A DNA stretch of 64,000 bases from NCBI RefSeq assembly GCF_042654345.1, contig NZ_JBHSGB010000004.1:62001-126000 (forward strand). Direction: 5' to 3'. Below are positions 34,506 through 42,552 of this stretch, piece after piece (position 1 is the stretch's first letter; each line of letters opens with the position of its first letter). Source of the stretch: Pararheinheimera marina. Its GTDB lineage: Bacteria > Pseudomonadota > Gammaproteobacteria > Enterobacterales > Alteromonadaceae. Below the pieces are notes generated by a model that was not told where the DNA came from, made no database searches, and saw only the letters and a list, made by a program, of their open reading frames with translations. A program made the position numbers and the translations under genes.

Positions 34506-37500
34506 TTAGAACTGCACTGTCACACCGGCCATAAAAGTCCTTCCACTCAAGGTCGTGTTATAGGCTCTGTCGCTGGAATCACTGTAGGATTCATCCCGCA
34601 CATTGGTCAGGTTTATGCCTTCAATGTTCAGCTTTACCTGGTCATTCAGCTGATAAAAGGCTGAAAAATCCACTGTGGTGCTGGCATGGTAACCCCGCTC
34701 ATCATCGTCGATGGAGCCGCTTTCGACCGCCGTGATGTAACGGCTGCGGTGGGCTGCTGCCAGCCGCGCGCCCCACTGCTCTGTGTCGTAATACAAGGTG
34801 AAGTTGTAACTCTGTCTGGATAAGCCAGGAAAAGCTTTTACAGCATCCTCACCCGAGTTCTGCACATTGCGGTACAAGGTTTTGCCGTCTGCCCAGGTGT
34901 AGTTGGCCATCACCCCAAAGTGGTTGAAAGGGGCGGGTAAAAAGTCCAGCCCGCGCTGCAAGGCCAGCTCAAAGCCTTTAATGCTGGAGGAACCCGCGTT
35001 TTGCGGCGATGACACATTAAAGATATCGTTGATGGTTTTGCCTTTTGGCAACAACTCAGCAGGCAGGCCCAGTTCGCTGTACAGCAGCTGCTGCGTCTCG
35101 GTGACAATCAAGTTGCTGATATCTTTGTAAAACAGCGCCACCGACGCCAGGCCCACCTCGTCAAAGTACCATTCCAGTGCCGTATCCAGGTTGTTGGACG
35201 CAAAGGGTTTCAGGTTCGGGTTACCACGGTTGACGTTGCCGTTGTCCTGCTCATTCTGCAAGGTCTGGCTGACGGCGGCCGACAGCGACATATCGGTGGG
35301 CGAAGGCCGGGTGATATTCTGGCTCAGGCCACTGCGCCAGAGCAGATTGTCCGTCAGTTCATACACCAGGTTCAGGCTTGGCAGGTAGTCGGCATAACGG
35401 CGCTGCAGGCTGACCAACTCACCCGACGGGTAGCCTTGTGAACTCAGTGTGGTGTTGAAATAACGCAGGCCCAGATCCAGTTTCAGCAGACGCCCGGCCA
35501 CCACTCCTTGCCAATGGGGTTGCAGGTAAAACGCCTTGATCTGTTCGGTCAGATCATAAGCAGAGTTTTTCACCAGGTAGTGGTCAGTCAGTACAAAGTC
35601 CTGCAACCCATAAAATGGCAACATGCTGGTTAAATTGCCTACCAGCCAGCTTTGGTCCGGATGCCCGCTAAACAGCCGCACCCTGTCGGCCGTCAAGGTT
35701 TTTACGCCCTGATTCTGCGGCGTCGCCACATGGTTCGGAAAGTCCTGCGCCATCCGCTCATACCCAGAGTTGCTGAATGTCTTATAGTTCACGCCAACAC
35801 TTAAACTCGCGTTGTCATTCAGCTGGTAATGCAGGTCCAGCCGGGCATGATCGAAGTCTGAATAAATAAAGTTCGACTGAAAGTACAAATCTTTCACTCT
35901 GTAACCATCCAGGCTGGTGATATCAAAGTCAGGTGAATAGCTGTGGCCGTAAAAGGCGTCCTGGGTAAAGTCAGTGATAATGTTCACCTGTTTACTGGCT
36001 TCAATATTCAGCTTGGTCACCTGCGGCTGCTCGTAGTCCGAGCTGCTGTGCCCCAGCAGCGCCGTCAGTTGCCAGCTCTCATTCAAGCGCCAGTCGGCAC
36101 TCAGGCTCAGCTGGTTAAACACAGACTCGTTGTAATCCTGCCGGTTCTCATTGCGCCAGCTGGCGTTTTTGTAGTCAGCGTAAACAACTTCTTTGTCGCC
36201 AGTCTGCTGGCCAGAACTGCCTCGCCATACCAGGCTGTTGACGGTGGAGTTGTCCTTCACCGCCAGATGATGCTCTGACAGCTGGTTCTCCAGTGTGCCG
36301 TGCATCAGGTCCAGCGCCAGGCTGAAATCGGCACTGGGTTTGTACTGCAAAGCCGCGGTAACACCTAAACGGCTTTGGTCATTCTGCCAGACCGAATAGC
36401 GGTGGCCACGCGGGAACCACAACTCGCCTGAATCCAGCAGCGCCTGCAGTTCGGTGTCGCTGGCATCCGCTGCTTTTTTTCCTGTCTCGCGCCGCCAGCG
36501 AGTGGTGTTGCTGCCGTATTCTTTGGTTGCTCTGTTGCTGTAAGCCACAGACACCAGCGCTCCAACATCGCCCCAGGTATTAGACAATAAAGCCGCGATA
36601 CGAGGGTCAGTGCTGTCGGTATTGCTGTTGGTGCCCAGCTGGACCGACAGCGTCGCCTGCCTGCTTTCGTAATCGAAAGGTTGGGCGGTATGTAAATTCA
36701 CCGTGCCGGCAATGCCACCTTCTTCCTGGTCGGCCGAATACGACTTTTTGACATCAATCTGGTTGAACAGCTCTGACGCAAAAATATTAAAATCAAAGGC
36801 CCGCGAGCGGGATACGCCCCCGCGCGAGTCCATTGGTGACGACGAAGTGCCCAATGCTTCCATGCCGTTCACCTGCACCCGGCTGAAATCCGGCCCTAAG
36901 CCGCGTAATGAAATCTGCCGGCCTTCGCCGCCTTCACGGGTAATGGATATTCCAGGCACCCGCTGCAGTGAGTCCGCCAGGTTTAAATCCGGCCAGTCGG
37001 CCATGTCTGCTGCCACCAATGAATCCTGTACACCAAGCGCCTGGCGTTTTAGCTGCAGTCGCGCTGGCCACAATGCCGGGTCTGTCTGGCTGTCGGCCAG
37101 GTTGCCGCTGGCCCGAATGGCGATCACTTCGACTGCAGCTTTACTGGCATTTTTGTTGCTGGCTATAAGCGGCGCAGGGGCCGGCGGCTCGGCTCTGGCT
37201 TTAATCAGCCAACCCTGCGCTTTGGGGATCGCCTGCAGCGGCTGGCCTTGCAACAGCAGTTGCAACAACTGCTCAGGGGCAAAACGGCCCCGTAGCGCCG
37301 GCGCCTGCAAGCCCGACAGCAAGGCCGGGTCAAACAACAGGGGTTGGTTCACCTGGCGGGCAAACTGTAATAGAGCCGCAGCAAGCGGCTGCGCAGGTAA
37401 ATCAAAATCTTGCTGGCGGGCTGCACCGGCAGGCTCAGCCAACACACTCAGGCTGACAGCGGCTGTGAATGCAAGCCAGGGATGGATCAGCCTGAACATC

Positions 37501-37508
37501 CGCTTCAT
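34506..37508 (-). CDS. TonB-dependent receptor with N-terminal STN signalling domain
   Basis: This 1000-aa receptor has a signal peptide followed by an STN domain (about 30-105, QDFDLPAQPLAAALLQFARQ), a linker with a TonB-box-like stretch, a plug and a barrel ending in TFMAGVTVQF. The plug and most of the barrel are nearly identical in long stretches to the receptor at 30699-33401, so these are duplicates. The STN domain touches the FecR-type protein encoded six bases upstream and passes a ligand signal to the sigma factor. The three genes form a complete cell-surface signalling unit. The substrate is unknown. Confidence 0.92.
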   Translation of the reverse strand: MKRMFRLIHPWLAFTAAVSLSVLAEPAGAARQQDFDLPAQPLAAALLQFARQVNQPLLFDPALLSGLQAPALRGRFAPEQLLQLLLQGQPLQAIPKAQGWLIKARAEPPAPAPLIASNKNASKAAVEVIAIRASGNLADSQTDPALWPARLQLKRQALGVQDSLVAADMADWPDLNLADSLQRVPGISITREGGEGRQISLRGLGPDFSRVQVNGMEALGTSSSPMDSRGGVSRSRAFDFNIFASELFNQIDVKKSYSADQEEGGIAGTVNLHTAQPFDYESRQATLSVQLGTNSNTDSTDPRIAALLSNTWGDVGALVSVAYSNRATKEYGSNTTRWRRETGKKAADASDTELQALLDSGELWFPRGHRYSVWQNDQSRLGVTAALQYKPSADFSLALDLMHGTLENQLSEHHLAVKDNSTVNSLVWRGSSGQQTGDKEVVYADYKNASWRNENRQDYNESVFNQLSLSADWRLNESWQLTALLGHSSSDYEQPQVTKLNIEASKQVNIITDFTQDAFYGHSYSPDFDITSLDGYRVKDLYFQSNFIYSDFDHARLDLHYQLNDNASLSVGVNYKTFSNSGYERMAQDFPNHVATPQNQGVKTLTADRVRLFSGHPDQSWLVGNLTSMLPFYGLQDFVLTDHYLVKNSAYDLTEQIKAFYLQPHWQGVVAGRLLKLDLGLRYFNTTLSSQGYPSGELVSLQRRYADYLPSLNLVYELTDNLLWRSGLSQNITRPSPTDMSLSAAVSQTLQNEQDNGNVNRGNPNLKPFASNNLDTALEWYFDEVGLASVALFYKDISNLIVTETQQLLYSELGLPAELLPKGKTINDIFNVSSPQNAGSSSIKGFELALQRGLDFLPAPFNHFGVMANYTWADGKTLYRNVQNSGEDAVKAFPGLSRQSYNFTLYYDTEQWGARLAAAHRSRYITAVESGSIDDDERGYHASTTVDFSAFYQLNDQVKLNIEGINLTNVRDESYSDSSDRAYNTTLSGRTFMAGVTVQF

Positions 37509-37514
37509 CTGACG

Positions 37515-38474
37515 TCAGGGTGAGCGCACCAGCCGCACACCCTGAGCAGACCTTTCCAGTTGCAAATCATAGGTTTGCTGTAAGGCTTGCAGGGTCTGGC
37601 TGATATTGGCCAGCTCAAAACGACCGGCTACCCGCAGTTGGTCCAGCCCAGGCCCGGCACTGACTGTGGTAGAGCCAGAACGGTTGAGCCGGTGCAGCAG
37701 ATAAGCCAGCGACTCGTTTTCAATTTCAATCCAACCGGAGCGCCAGTCTACCAATTGCTGCAGGTTCACTTTGCGTACGTCCGACAATTGGTGATTGCTG
37801 ATCCGCACCTGCTCACCGGCTTTCAGTAACAGGTTGGGGCCGGCCGCACTGGCCTGCACCTGCACCGCGCCTTCATACACAGTGATATCAATCAGGTCCG
37901 GGTCCTGGTCAATAGTAAATTCAGTGCCAACCGCCACCACGCTGGCCTGGCCCAGTCGCACTTCGAAAGGCCGTTGTTTGTCTTTTTCCACCGCAAAGTA
38001 AGCAGCGCCCAAGCCTTGCACCACCTGGCGCTTGCTGGTGGTGAAATTCACCGTCAACTGGGTGTCTGGAGCCATATCCAGCACTGAGCCATCGGTCAGT
38101 TGTTGCTGACGACTTTCGGCTTTGGCGGTATGTAATTCGTAAGGTGCAGTAGCGGGTCGCCAGGCCACACCCAGATAAAGTCCGGCCAGCAGCACCAGGC
38201 TGAATGCGGCGGCGCTGGCAAAACCAATTTGCGGCCACTTTGTGTTCAGGCGGTTCAGGCTGCGGGACGGGTAACGCGCCAATAGCTGGTTTAAGGCTGG
38301 GTCGTTCCAGGTTTCCACCATCGCAATCAGCACGGCTCGGTGTTGAGGATCAGCGTCCAGCCAATGGCTGAATCGTCGTTTGCTCAGGCTGTCCAATTCG
38401 CCCGCAGCGAGTTTTTCTACCCAGCTGGCGGCCTGCTCGTAGATGTCCGGTTCTGTTCGTTGGTAATCAGTCAA
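37515..38474 (-). CDS. FecR-family anti-sigma regulator
   Basis: This 319-aa inner-membrane protein has an N-terminal cytoplasmic segment with WLDADPQHRAVL, the FecR N-terminal signature that holds the sigma factor. One membrane helix (about 86-106) follows, then the periplasmic FecR domain (LTDGSVLDMAPDTQLTVNF, VYEGAVQVQA) and a C-terminal STN-interacting region with FELANISQTLQALQQTYDLQ. It relays the receptor signal across the inner membrane. It lies between the sigma-factor gene (nine-base gap) and the receptor gene (six-base gap). Confidence 0.92.
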   Translation of the reverse strand: MTDYQRTEPDIYEQAASWVEKLAAGELDSLSKRRFSHWLDADPQHRAVLIAMVETWNDPALNQLLARYPSRSLNRLNTKWPQIGFASAAAFSLVLLAGLYLGVAWRPATAPYELHTAKAESRQQQLTDGSVLDMAPDTQLTVNFTTSKRQVVQGLGAAYFAVEKDKQRPFEVRLGQASVVAVGTEFTIDQDPDLIDITVYEGAVQVQASAAGPNLLLKAGEQVRISNHQLSDVRKVNLQQLVDWRSGWIEIENESLAYLLHRLNRSGSTTVSAGPGLDQLRVAGRFELANISQTLQALQQTYDLQLERSAQGVRLVRSP

Positions 38475-38483
38475 GTCTGCTAC

Positions 38484-38975
38484 TCACCTGCTGCGGTGTT
38501 GATCAATCAGGCGCTGAATATCGGCCAGCGCCCTGCTTACATGTTTCGACACTGCATCATCACTAATCTGCATTGCTCTTGCAATTTCACTGCGACTTTT
38601 GCCTTCCATCCGGCACAGCACAAAAGCTTCCCGCCGCAACGCAGGCATCTGTTGCAGCGCTTGCTCCAGCAGGGCCACAGTTTGCTGCTGACTGACCTGC
38701 TCTTCCGGGTTGGCTCGCTGACAAATCAGTTCGTCCACCGGATCGGCTGCTGTGGCTTTTAGCCGCATCAGCATATGGCGGGCCACGGTAAAGGCATAGG
38801 CTAAAGGGTTCTGAATAGGCTGCTGTCGCGACTGCTCCAGTACCCGGGTAATGGATTCCTGAAAAATATCGGCAGCATCGGCCTTGCTGGCATTACGCTC
38901 CAGATAGCGGGCCAGCGACCCGGAGTTTTCCAACCCCTGGCTTAGCTGTTGATTTGGCTTTTCTGCGGTAGACAT
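38484..38975 (-). CDS. FecI-type ECF sigma factor
   Basis: From the ATG at 38975 this is a 163-aa ECF sigma factor. Region 2 is around ADAADIFQESITRVLEQ and LAYAFTVARHMLMR; region 4 is around MPALRREAFVLCRMEGKSRS and DDAVSKHVSRALADIQRL. It should direct transcription of the downstream receptor operon when released by the FecR protein. A start at 39038 would add 21 residues that do not look like sigma region 2. The upstream region contains a 12-bp palindrome that may bind a further regulator. Confidence 0.9.
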   Translation of the reverse strand: MSTAEKPNQQLSQGLENSGSLARYLERNASKADAADIFQESITRVLEQSRQQPIQNPLAYAFTVARHMLMRLKATAADPVDELICQRANPEEQVSQQQTVALLEQALQQMPALRREAFVLCRMEGKSRSEIARAMQISDDAVSKHVSRALADIQRLIDQHRSR

Positions 38976-39030
38976 AAAGGCCCCAGTATTCCAGTGTTCT
39001 GCCAAGCCTACCTGCATTGTATGACAGTCA

Positions 39031-39048
39031 TTTGACAACGTTGTCTAA
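39031..39048. promoter_or_regulatory. operator-like palindrome upstream of the sigma-factor gene
   Basis: GACAACGTTGTC (39034-39045) is a perfect dyad with a central CG, the usual style of LacI-family operators. A second small dyad, TGACAGTCA, lies at 39022-39030. It is 55 bases from the sigma-factor start and 215 bases from the divergent GntR gene. Confidence 0.45.
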
Positions 39049-39259
39049 AGTCCGAACCGGCACAATCAGCTGCAATGCTTTTGCTGTTAAACAGCCCGAA
39101 CCTAGCAGTCCCCAGGTTTGAGCAAGGTAAAAGGTTTGTTATGATTGTTCTAACTCTATACCATAGGACATGGTTATTTCTTACAGCGCTTTCCCAAAGT
39201 CAGGTACACCAGGCTACGCTCCGTGGTACTGATGGGAACCCTTAAAACCACAAGAGCTT

Positions 39260-40033
39260 ATGACATTTGAACAACTGTTAGCTGATCCCCGGTTAAAACA
39301 CGCTTTAGCCAGTGATGTCCCCACACCGCTGTACCATCAGGTGTATTTATTTCTGAAGGAAAAAATTCACTCAGGCGAAATTCCTTACGGTGAAAAAATG
39401 CCGACAGAACATCAGCTGTCCGATGTGTTCGGTGTGTCCAGAATTACCGCTAAACGGGCAATGGACGATCTGGCGGAACAAGGCTATATCAGCCGTCACC
39501 GCGGCAAAGGCTCGCACGTCACCTACAAGCACCGTGCTGAACAACTGAACATTCCCGTTATAGGGTTACTGGAAAGCCTGGCCATTATGGGCCGTGAAAC
39601 GCAGGTACAGTCGCTGATGTTCCGCAAAACCATTCCGCCACTGGATATTCAGGAGCGTTTTGGCATTGATGGCAACACGCAGCTGATCCAGTCGCAACGG
39701 GTGCGTTTGTCTGACGGCATCCCTTTTGGTTATTACGGCAGCTGGACCCGCGATATTGGCGATATGTACAGCGAAGAAAACCTGCTGAAGATGTCGCGTA
39801 TGGATATTTTCCGCATGGCTGGCATTGAACTGCATTTAGGCAAAGTGAAACAGTCGGTCACCGCCACCCTGTCGAACGTGGATACCGCCATGCACCTGGG
39901 CATTCCAACCGGCAAACCATTGTTGGTGCTGGACCGCTCTATGTACGACAAGAACGGCGAACTGTTCGACCATATGTACGCTGTGTACCGTCCGGACCAA
40001 TACCAGTTCGAGATGGAATTTTCGATGAAATAA
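39260..40033 (+). CDS. GntR-family regulator with UTRA domain (HutC subfamily)
   Basis: This 257-aa protein has a winged helix near the N-terminus (LYHQVYLFLKEKIHSGEIPY, MPTEHQLSDVFGVSRITAKR, RGKGSHV). A UTRA effector domain (about 95-245) follows, with DGIPFGYYGSWT and GIPTGKPLLVLDRSMYDKNG. HutC-type repressors bind small metabolites such as histidine-pathway intermediates or sugar phosphates; the ligand is not evident. AAGAG precedes the ATG. It is divergent from the sigma/anti-sigma/receptor operon, so it may control that operon or the DUF2141 gene that follows. Confidence 0.9.
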   Translation: MTFEQLLADPRLKHALASDVPTPLYHQVYLFLKEKIHSGEIPYGEKMPTEHQLSDVFGVSRITAKRAMDDLAEQGYISRHRGKGSHVTYKHRAEQLNIPVIGLLESLAIMGRETQVQSLMFRKTIPPLDIQERFGIDGNTQLIQSQRVRLSDGIPFGYYGSWTRDIGDMYSEENLLKMSRMDIFRMAGIELHLGKVKQSVTATLSNVDTAMHLGIPTGKPLLVLDRSMYDKNGELFDHMYAVYRPDQYQFEMEFSMK

Positions 40034-40093
40034 CCCCGCAGTGCTGGCATTCTGCAGCCTTGCGGCCATTTAACCTTTTGTCATGGAAGTGAT

Positions 40094-40552
40094 ATGACCG
40101 TAAAACTCGCCAGTCTGCCAGCCATCTGCCTGCTCGCCGCCACCTGCGCTGCGGGCGCTGCCTCAGCACAAAACCTGACCATCCACTTGTCCGGGGTGAA
40201 ATCCGAACAAGGCCAGTTGGTGGTGCGGGTGTACAACAACAAAAAACACTGGCTGTCTGACAAAGCCGATGAAATCTTCAAACAACAGAGTTTTCCGCTG
40301 CAAGGCCAGGTGAAAGACGCCAGCGTCCAGCTCAGCCTGGACCTACCCGCCGGTGACTACGCCATCTCCCTGTTCCAGGATCTGGACAGCAATGCAGAGC
40401 TGAAAAGCAACTGGATAGGCATTCCGAAAGAACCGGTCGCCACTTCCAACAACGCCAAAGGCAGCATGGGCCCACCAAGCTACAAAGACGCTGCGTTCCA
40501 GATTGCAGACCAACCGGTCGAGCAGCAGCTAAATCTGACGTCTATTGATTAA
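40094..40552 (+). CDS. DUF2141 secreted protein
   Basis: This 152-aa protein has a signal peptide (1-25, ending ASA) and one DUF2141 domain: LTIHLSGVKSEQGQLVVRVY, LPAGDYAISLFQDLDSNAEL and a late GPPSYKDAAF. These small beta-rich proteins are secreted or periplasmic; their role is unknown. GGAAG lies before the ATG. It follows the GntR gene by 60 bases on the same strand. The 3' flank begins a 262-base intergenic stretch with a repeat copy. Confidence 0.88.
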   Translation: MTVKLASLPAICLLAATCAAGAASAQNLTIHLSGVKSEQGQLVVRVYNNKKHWLSDKADEIFKQQSFPLQGQVKDASVQLSLDLPAGDYAISLFQDLDSNAELKSNWIGIPKEPVATSNNAKGSMGPPSYKDAAFQIADQPVEQQLNLTSID

Positions 40553-40599
40553 TAGCGTTATTGCAGGCATTCGACATTATTCACTGAGACACGGATTCC

Positions 40600-40697
40600 G
40601 TAGCGGGTAAATCAGCCATCGCCAACTACTGTGTTCGCACTTCGCGCGCTCACTTTTAAATTGTTCACTACGCAGTTACTCCTATCTATTTTGCTGG
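40600..40697 (-). repeat. accessory-segment boundary repeat, copy A
   Basis: Read on the minus strand it begins CCAGCAAAATAGATAG and contains TAACTGCGTAGTGA, AAAAGTGAGCGCG, CAGTAGTTG and TGGCTG. It aligns along its length with copy B at 47976-48083, with scattered substitutions and a short gap. The inner parts of both copies are partly self-complementary. Confidence 0.65.
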
Positions 40698-40814
40698 AAA
40701 GCGGATTTGAAAACTTGCGCACAATTTTAAAAAATGAAGTTGGCAATTGACGATTATTTGTACTTATGAAAGAATCACAAAGTACGCCAATGACGCACTC
40801 AAAGTGAGCAGCCC

Positions 40815-41126
40815 GTGATATTTGTCGAAACATCCATTTTCACGAAACGCCTGAATGAATTGATGCTAGACGATGAATACCGTGAATTTCAGCAGTTTCT
40901 GGCGAATAACCCAGAAAGTGGGAAATTGATAAAAAACAGCGGTGGTTTACGGAAAATACGTACGCCCCTCGGTTCTCACGGCAAAAGCAGTGGTGCGAGG
41001 GTCATTTATTATTATGTGGAACCTGATAGTCATATAAGGCTACTGCTGATTTACGCGAAAAGCGAGCAAGACAACCTGACAGATAAACAACTGAAGTTAT
41101 TGAGAAATATTGTTGAGAGGTGGTGA
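40815..41126 (+). CDS. higB: HigB/RelE-type toxin
   Basis: This 103-aa protein starts with GTG. It has the compact RelE/HigB pattern: FTKRLNELMLDDEYREFQQF, a central GLRKIRTPLGSHGKSSGARV and the strand HIRLLLIYAKSEQDNL. Such toxins cleave mRNA at the ribosome. The antitoxin gene follows after one base (TGA-T-ATG), in the toxin-first order typical of HigBA. The ribosome site is weak, as expected of a toxin. It lies in the accessory segment next to repeat copy A. Confidence 0.85.
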   Translation: MIFVETSIFTKRLNELMLDDEYREFQQFLANNPESGKLIKNSGGLRKIRTPLGSHGKSSGARVIYYYVEPDSHIRLLLIYAKSEQDNLTDKQLKLLRNIVERW

Positions 41127-41127
41127 T

Positions 41128-41415
41128 ATGAAAGACAGCCTGTTTAATGAGCTGCTGGAAAGCGTGCAACAAATGGATGAAATTGTTCGCGGCGAACGCC
41201 AACCTTCCCGAGAGACTTTTGTTGCGGCAGTGAAGGTGAAAGAAATCAGGCAGAAAACTAACCTGACCCAAGCGGCCTTTGCGGAGCTGATTGATGTTCA
41301 GCTAGGCACGCTGCGTAATTGGGAGCAGGGCCGTCGTGAGCCTACAGGTCCGGCAAAAGCCTTGTTGCGAGCTATTGAGCGCGACCCTGAGCATGTTTTG
41401 GCAGCGCTGAACTAG
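41128..41415 (+). CDS. higA: HigA-type XRE antitoxin
   Basis: From the ATG at 41128 (AGAGGTGG upstream) this is a 95-aa protein. The N-terminal ~40 residues should wrap the toxin. A helix-turn-helix of XRE type follows (IRQKTNLTQAAFAELIDVQL, GTLRNWEQGRREPTGPAKAL). It neutralises HigB and represses its own operon. A terminator follows. Confidence 0.9.
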   Translation: MKDSLFNELLESVQQMDEIVRGERQPSRETFVAAVKVKEIRQKTNLTQAAFAELIDVQLGTLRNWEQGRREPTGPAKALLRAIERDPEHVLAALN

Positions 41416-41452
41416 GGCTTGCTGAGGGTCCAGCAGCATTTTTTCTGAAGAT

Positions 41453-41481
41453 AAAGGGAGCCAAGGCTCCCTTAATTTTTC
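41453..41481 (+). terminator. Rho-independent terminator of higBA
   Basis: AAGGGAGCC (41454-41462) and GGCTCCCTT (41465-41473) pair, followed by AATTTTT. A weaker hairpin with a T run lies just upstream at 41420-41442. Confidence 0.75.
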
Positions 41482-41530
41482 TACCTCAGCACTGCCCTAC
41501 TCTGCGACAGGCGAACCAGCCAGATTTGGA

Positions 41531-41731
41531 TCACAGCCAAATCAAACCTGCATAAGGTTTGGTTTTTAACGAAGTTAAGCGGGATTCTAAGTTACCGCTG
41601 TGCACTTCAAGTTTATTTCCATCCGGATCCAAAAAGTAAACCGAATGCCCTTCACTGGAATCTTGCTTCCATTCTCGAACGGCTGCTTTTCGCAATTTTT
41701 CAACGAATGGAGCAAAATCAACTTGCGGAAT
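41531..41731 (-). pseudogene. FosA-like glyoxalase/VOC gene, C-terminal remnant
   Basis: The minus strand encodes 66 residues ending in a stop at 41531: EWKQDSSEGHSVYFLDPDGN followed by KLEVHSGNLESRL and KPYAGLIWL. This is the last part of a fosfomycin-resistance (FosA)/VOC protein, including the metal-ligand Glu in KLEVH. Homology stops abruptly at about 41731, with no start, so the first half of the gene is gone. A different gene fragment begins on the other strand at the same point. Confidence 0.7.
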
Positions 41732-41733
41732 GA

Positions 41734-41871
41734 TTACCGACCGACCCCGACATTCAACAGCAGCGCCAGCAACACTTTATGCAAACCGCCGCCGACCCCG
41801 TCAAAGCCAAAGCCTTTATCATGGAACGCGGCATGCTCAACTGCGTACGCGAATCGCTGCTGGTGGAGTGA
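41734..41871 (+). pseudogene. 3' remnant of an unidentified gene
   Basis: The plus frame after the stop at 41731 reads LPTDPDIQQQRQQHFMQTAA and continues through KAKAFIMERGMLNCVRESLL to a stop at 41871. Codon use (GCC, CTG, CGC) is like real genes of this genome. A hairpin terminator follows at 41927. The parent gene cannot be named. It is joined head to head with the FosA-like remnant. Confidence 0.45.
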
Positions 41872-41926
41872 TGGAGTGTTGCTGAGGTATGGTGATTGAG
41901 TGGTGTTTTAGTAGAGCTTGAGATTG

Positions 41927-41955
41927 CAGGGGCCGTTTGGCCCCTTTGTTATTTT
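41927..41955 (+). terminator. Rho-independent terminator left from the truncated plus-strand gene
   Basis: GGGGCC (41929-41934), a GTTT loop and GGCCCC (41939-41944) are followed by TTTGTTATTTT. Confidence 0.75.
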
Positions 41956-41976
41956 GAGCCCGCATGAGCAATCAAT

Positions 41977-42051
41977 TATTCACCACTATCGGTGATTAAT
42001 TAACGAAATCCGCCACTACAGCACTATATTCACCGTTATTGGTGAATATAT
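41977..42051. promoter_or_regulatory. two orphan operator-like palindromes
   Basis: TTCACC-n5-GGTGA occurs at about 41979-41995 and ATATTCACC-n5-GGTGAATAT at 42027-42049. The shared half-site and ~47-base spacing are typical of autoregulated repressor operators. No gene starts next to them. Confidence 0.4.
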
Positions 42052-42155
42052 TCGTGCCTGCCAAATCAGAGAGATGTGCCCCCCCCCCTGTTTCAAATGT
42101 GTTTTACGAAATTCCAACGAGTGGAGGTACGGAGCAAGGCCATACCCCGAGTTTT

Positions 42156-42461
42156 TTATGAGTTGTTTTGCAGCAGGATTGTTTCACTAAAATCACTCTT
42201 GAATGCATCCAATTCATAAGGTTCGCCTTCTTTATCAAGATACAGCGAAAATAGCACTGGTTTTCCGTCATCATCGGTTAGTTCAAACTCTGCGCAAGCT
42301 GAGCCAAAGCTACGCTCTGAATGATTGATTCCAATCTTTAAGCTCCCCATCTTGCCATCATCCATTGATTCCACTTGTAACGATTTTGCGTCATACGCTA
42401 GATCTGCACGCAAAAATAGCTCGTTTAGGATTCGAGCTTCAACGGCCGTTGGGGTTCGCAT
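42156..42461 (-). CDS. DUF6984-like small protein
   Basis: This ~101-aa cytosolic protein opens MRTPTAVEARILNELFLRAD and has a middle block SMDDGKMGSLKIG and the strand PVLFSLYLDKEGEPYELDAF. This fits a small family I know as DUF6984, of unknown function. The ATG at 42461 is preferred; a TTG two codons upstream is possible. It starts eleven bases beyond the attC-like site and so sits where the next gene of an integron cassette array would begin. Confidence 0.6.
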   Translation of the reverse strand: MRTPTAVEARILNELFLRADLAYDAKSLQVESMDDGKMGSLKIGINHSERSFGSACAEFELTDDDGKPVLFSLYLDKEGEPYELDAFKSDFSETILLQNNS

Positions 42462-42471
42462 ATTCAAAACT

Positions 42472-42544
42472 CATAACGCCGCAAGCAGCGGCGAGCGTTA
42501 GCGAGTCCAGCACCGAAGGTGCGATGCTGACTTGCCTTGTTAGC
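42472..42544 (-). repeat. attC-like integron recombination site
   Basis: Read on the minus strand, GCTAAC and GTTATG stand at the two ends. Inside each, three spacer bases and a five-base inverted pair GCAAG/CTTGC follow in symmetric order, giving TAAC-n3-GCAAG...CTTGC-n3-GTTA. The 45-base centre folds into a further hairpin (GCACC-TTC-GGTGC). This is the R-spacer-L layout of attC sites, ending in GGCGTTA. It lies directly after one small gene and just before the next, both on the minus strand. Confidence 0.55.
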
Positions 42545-42552
42545 AATGTTGG

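Larger units (their letters stand above)
41872..42155. other. non-coding stretch with terminator, two palindromes and a C10 run
   Basis: It contains a terminator, two operator-like palindromes and a run of ten C (42079-42088). I see no gene. Confidence 0.6.

Noticed and set aside
41600..41899. 99-aa plus-strand open frame
   Set aside because: It is a chimera: the first half is antisense to the FosA-like remnant and the second is in a different frame from the codon-biased fragment ending at 41871.
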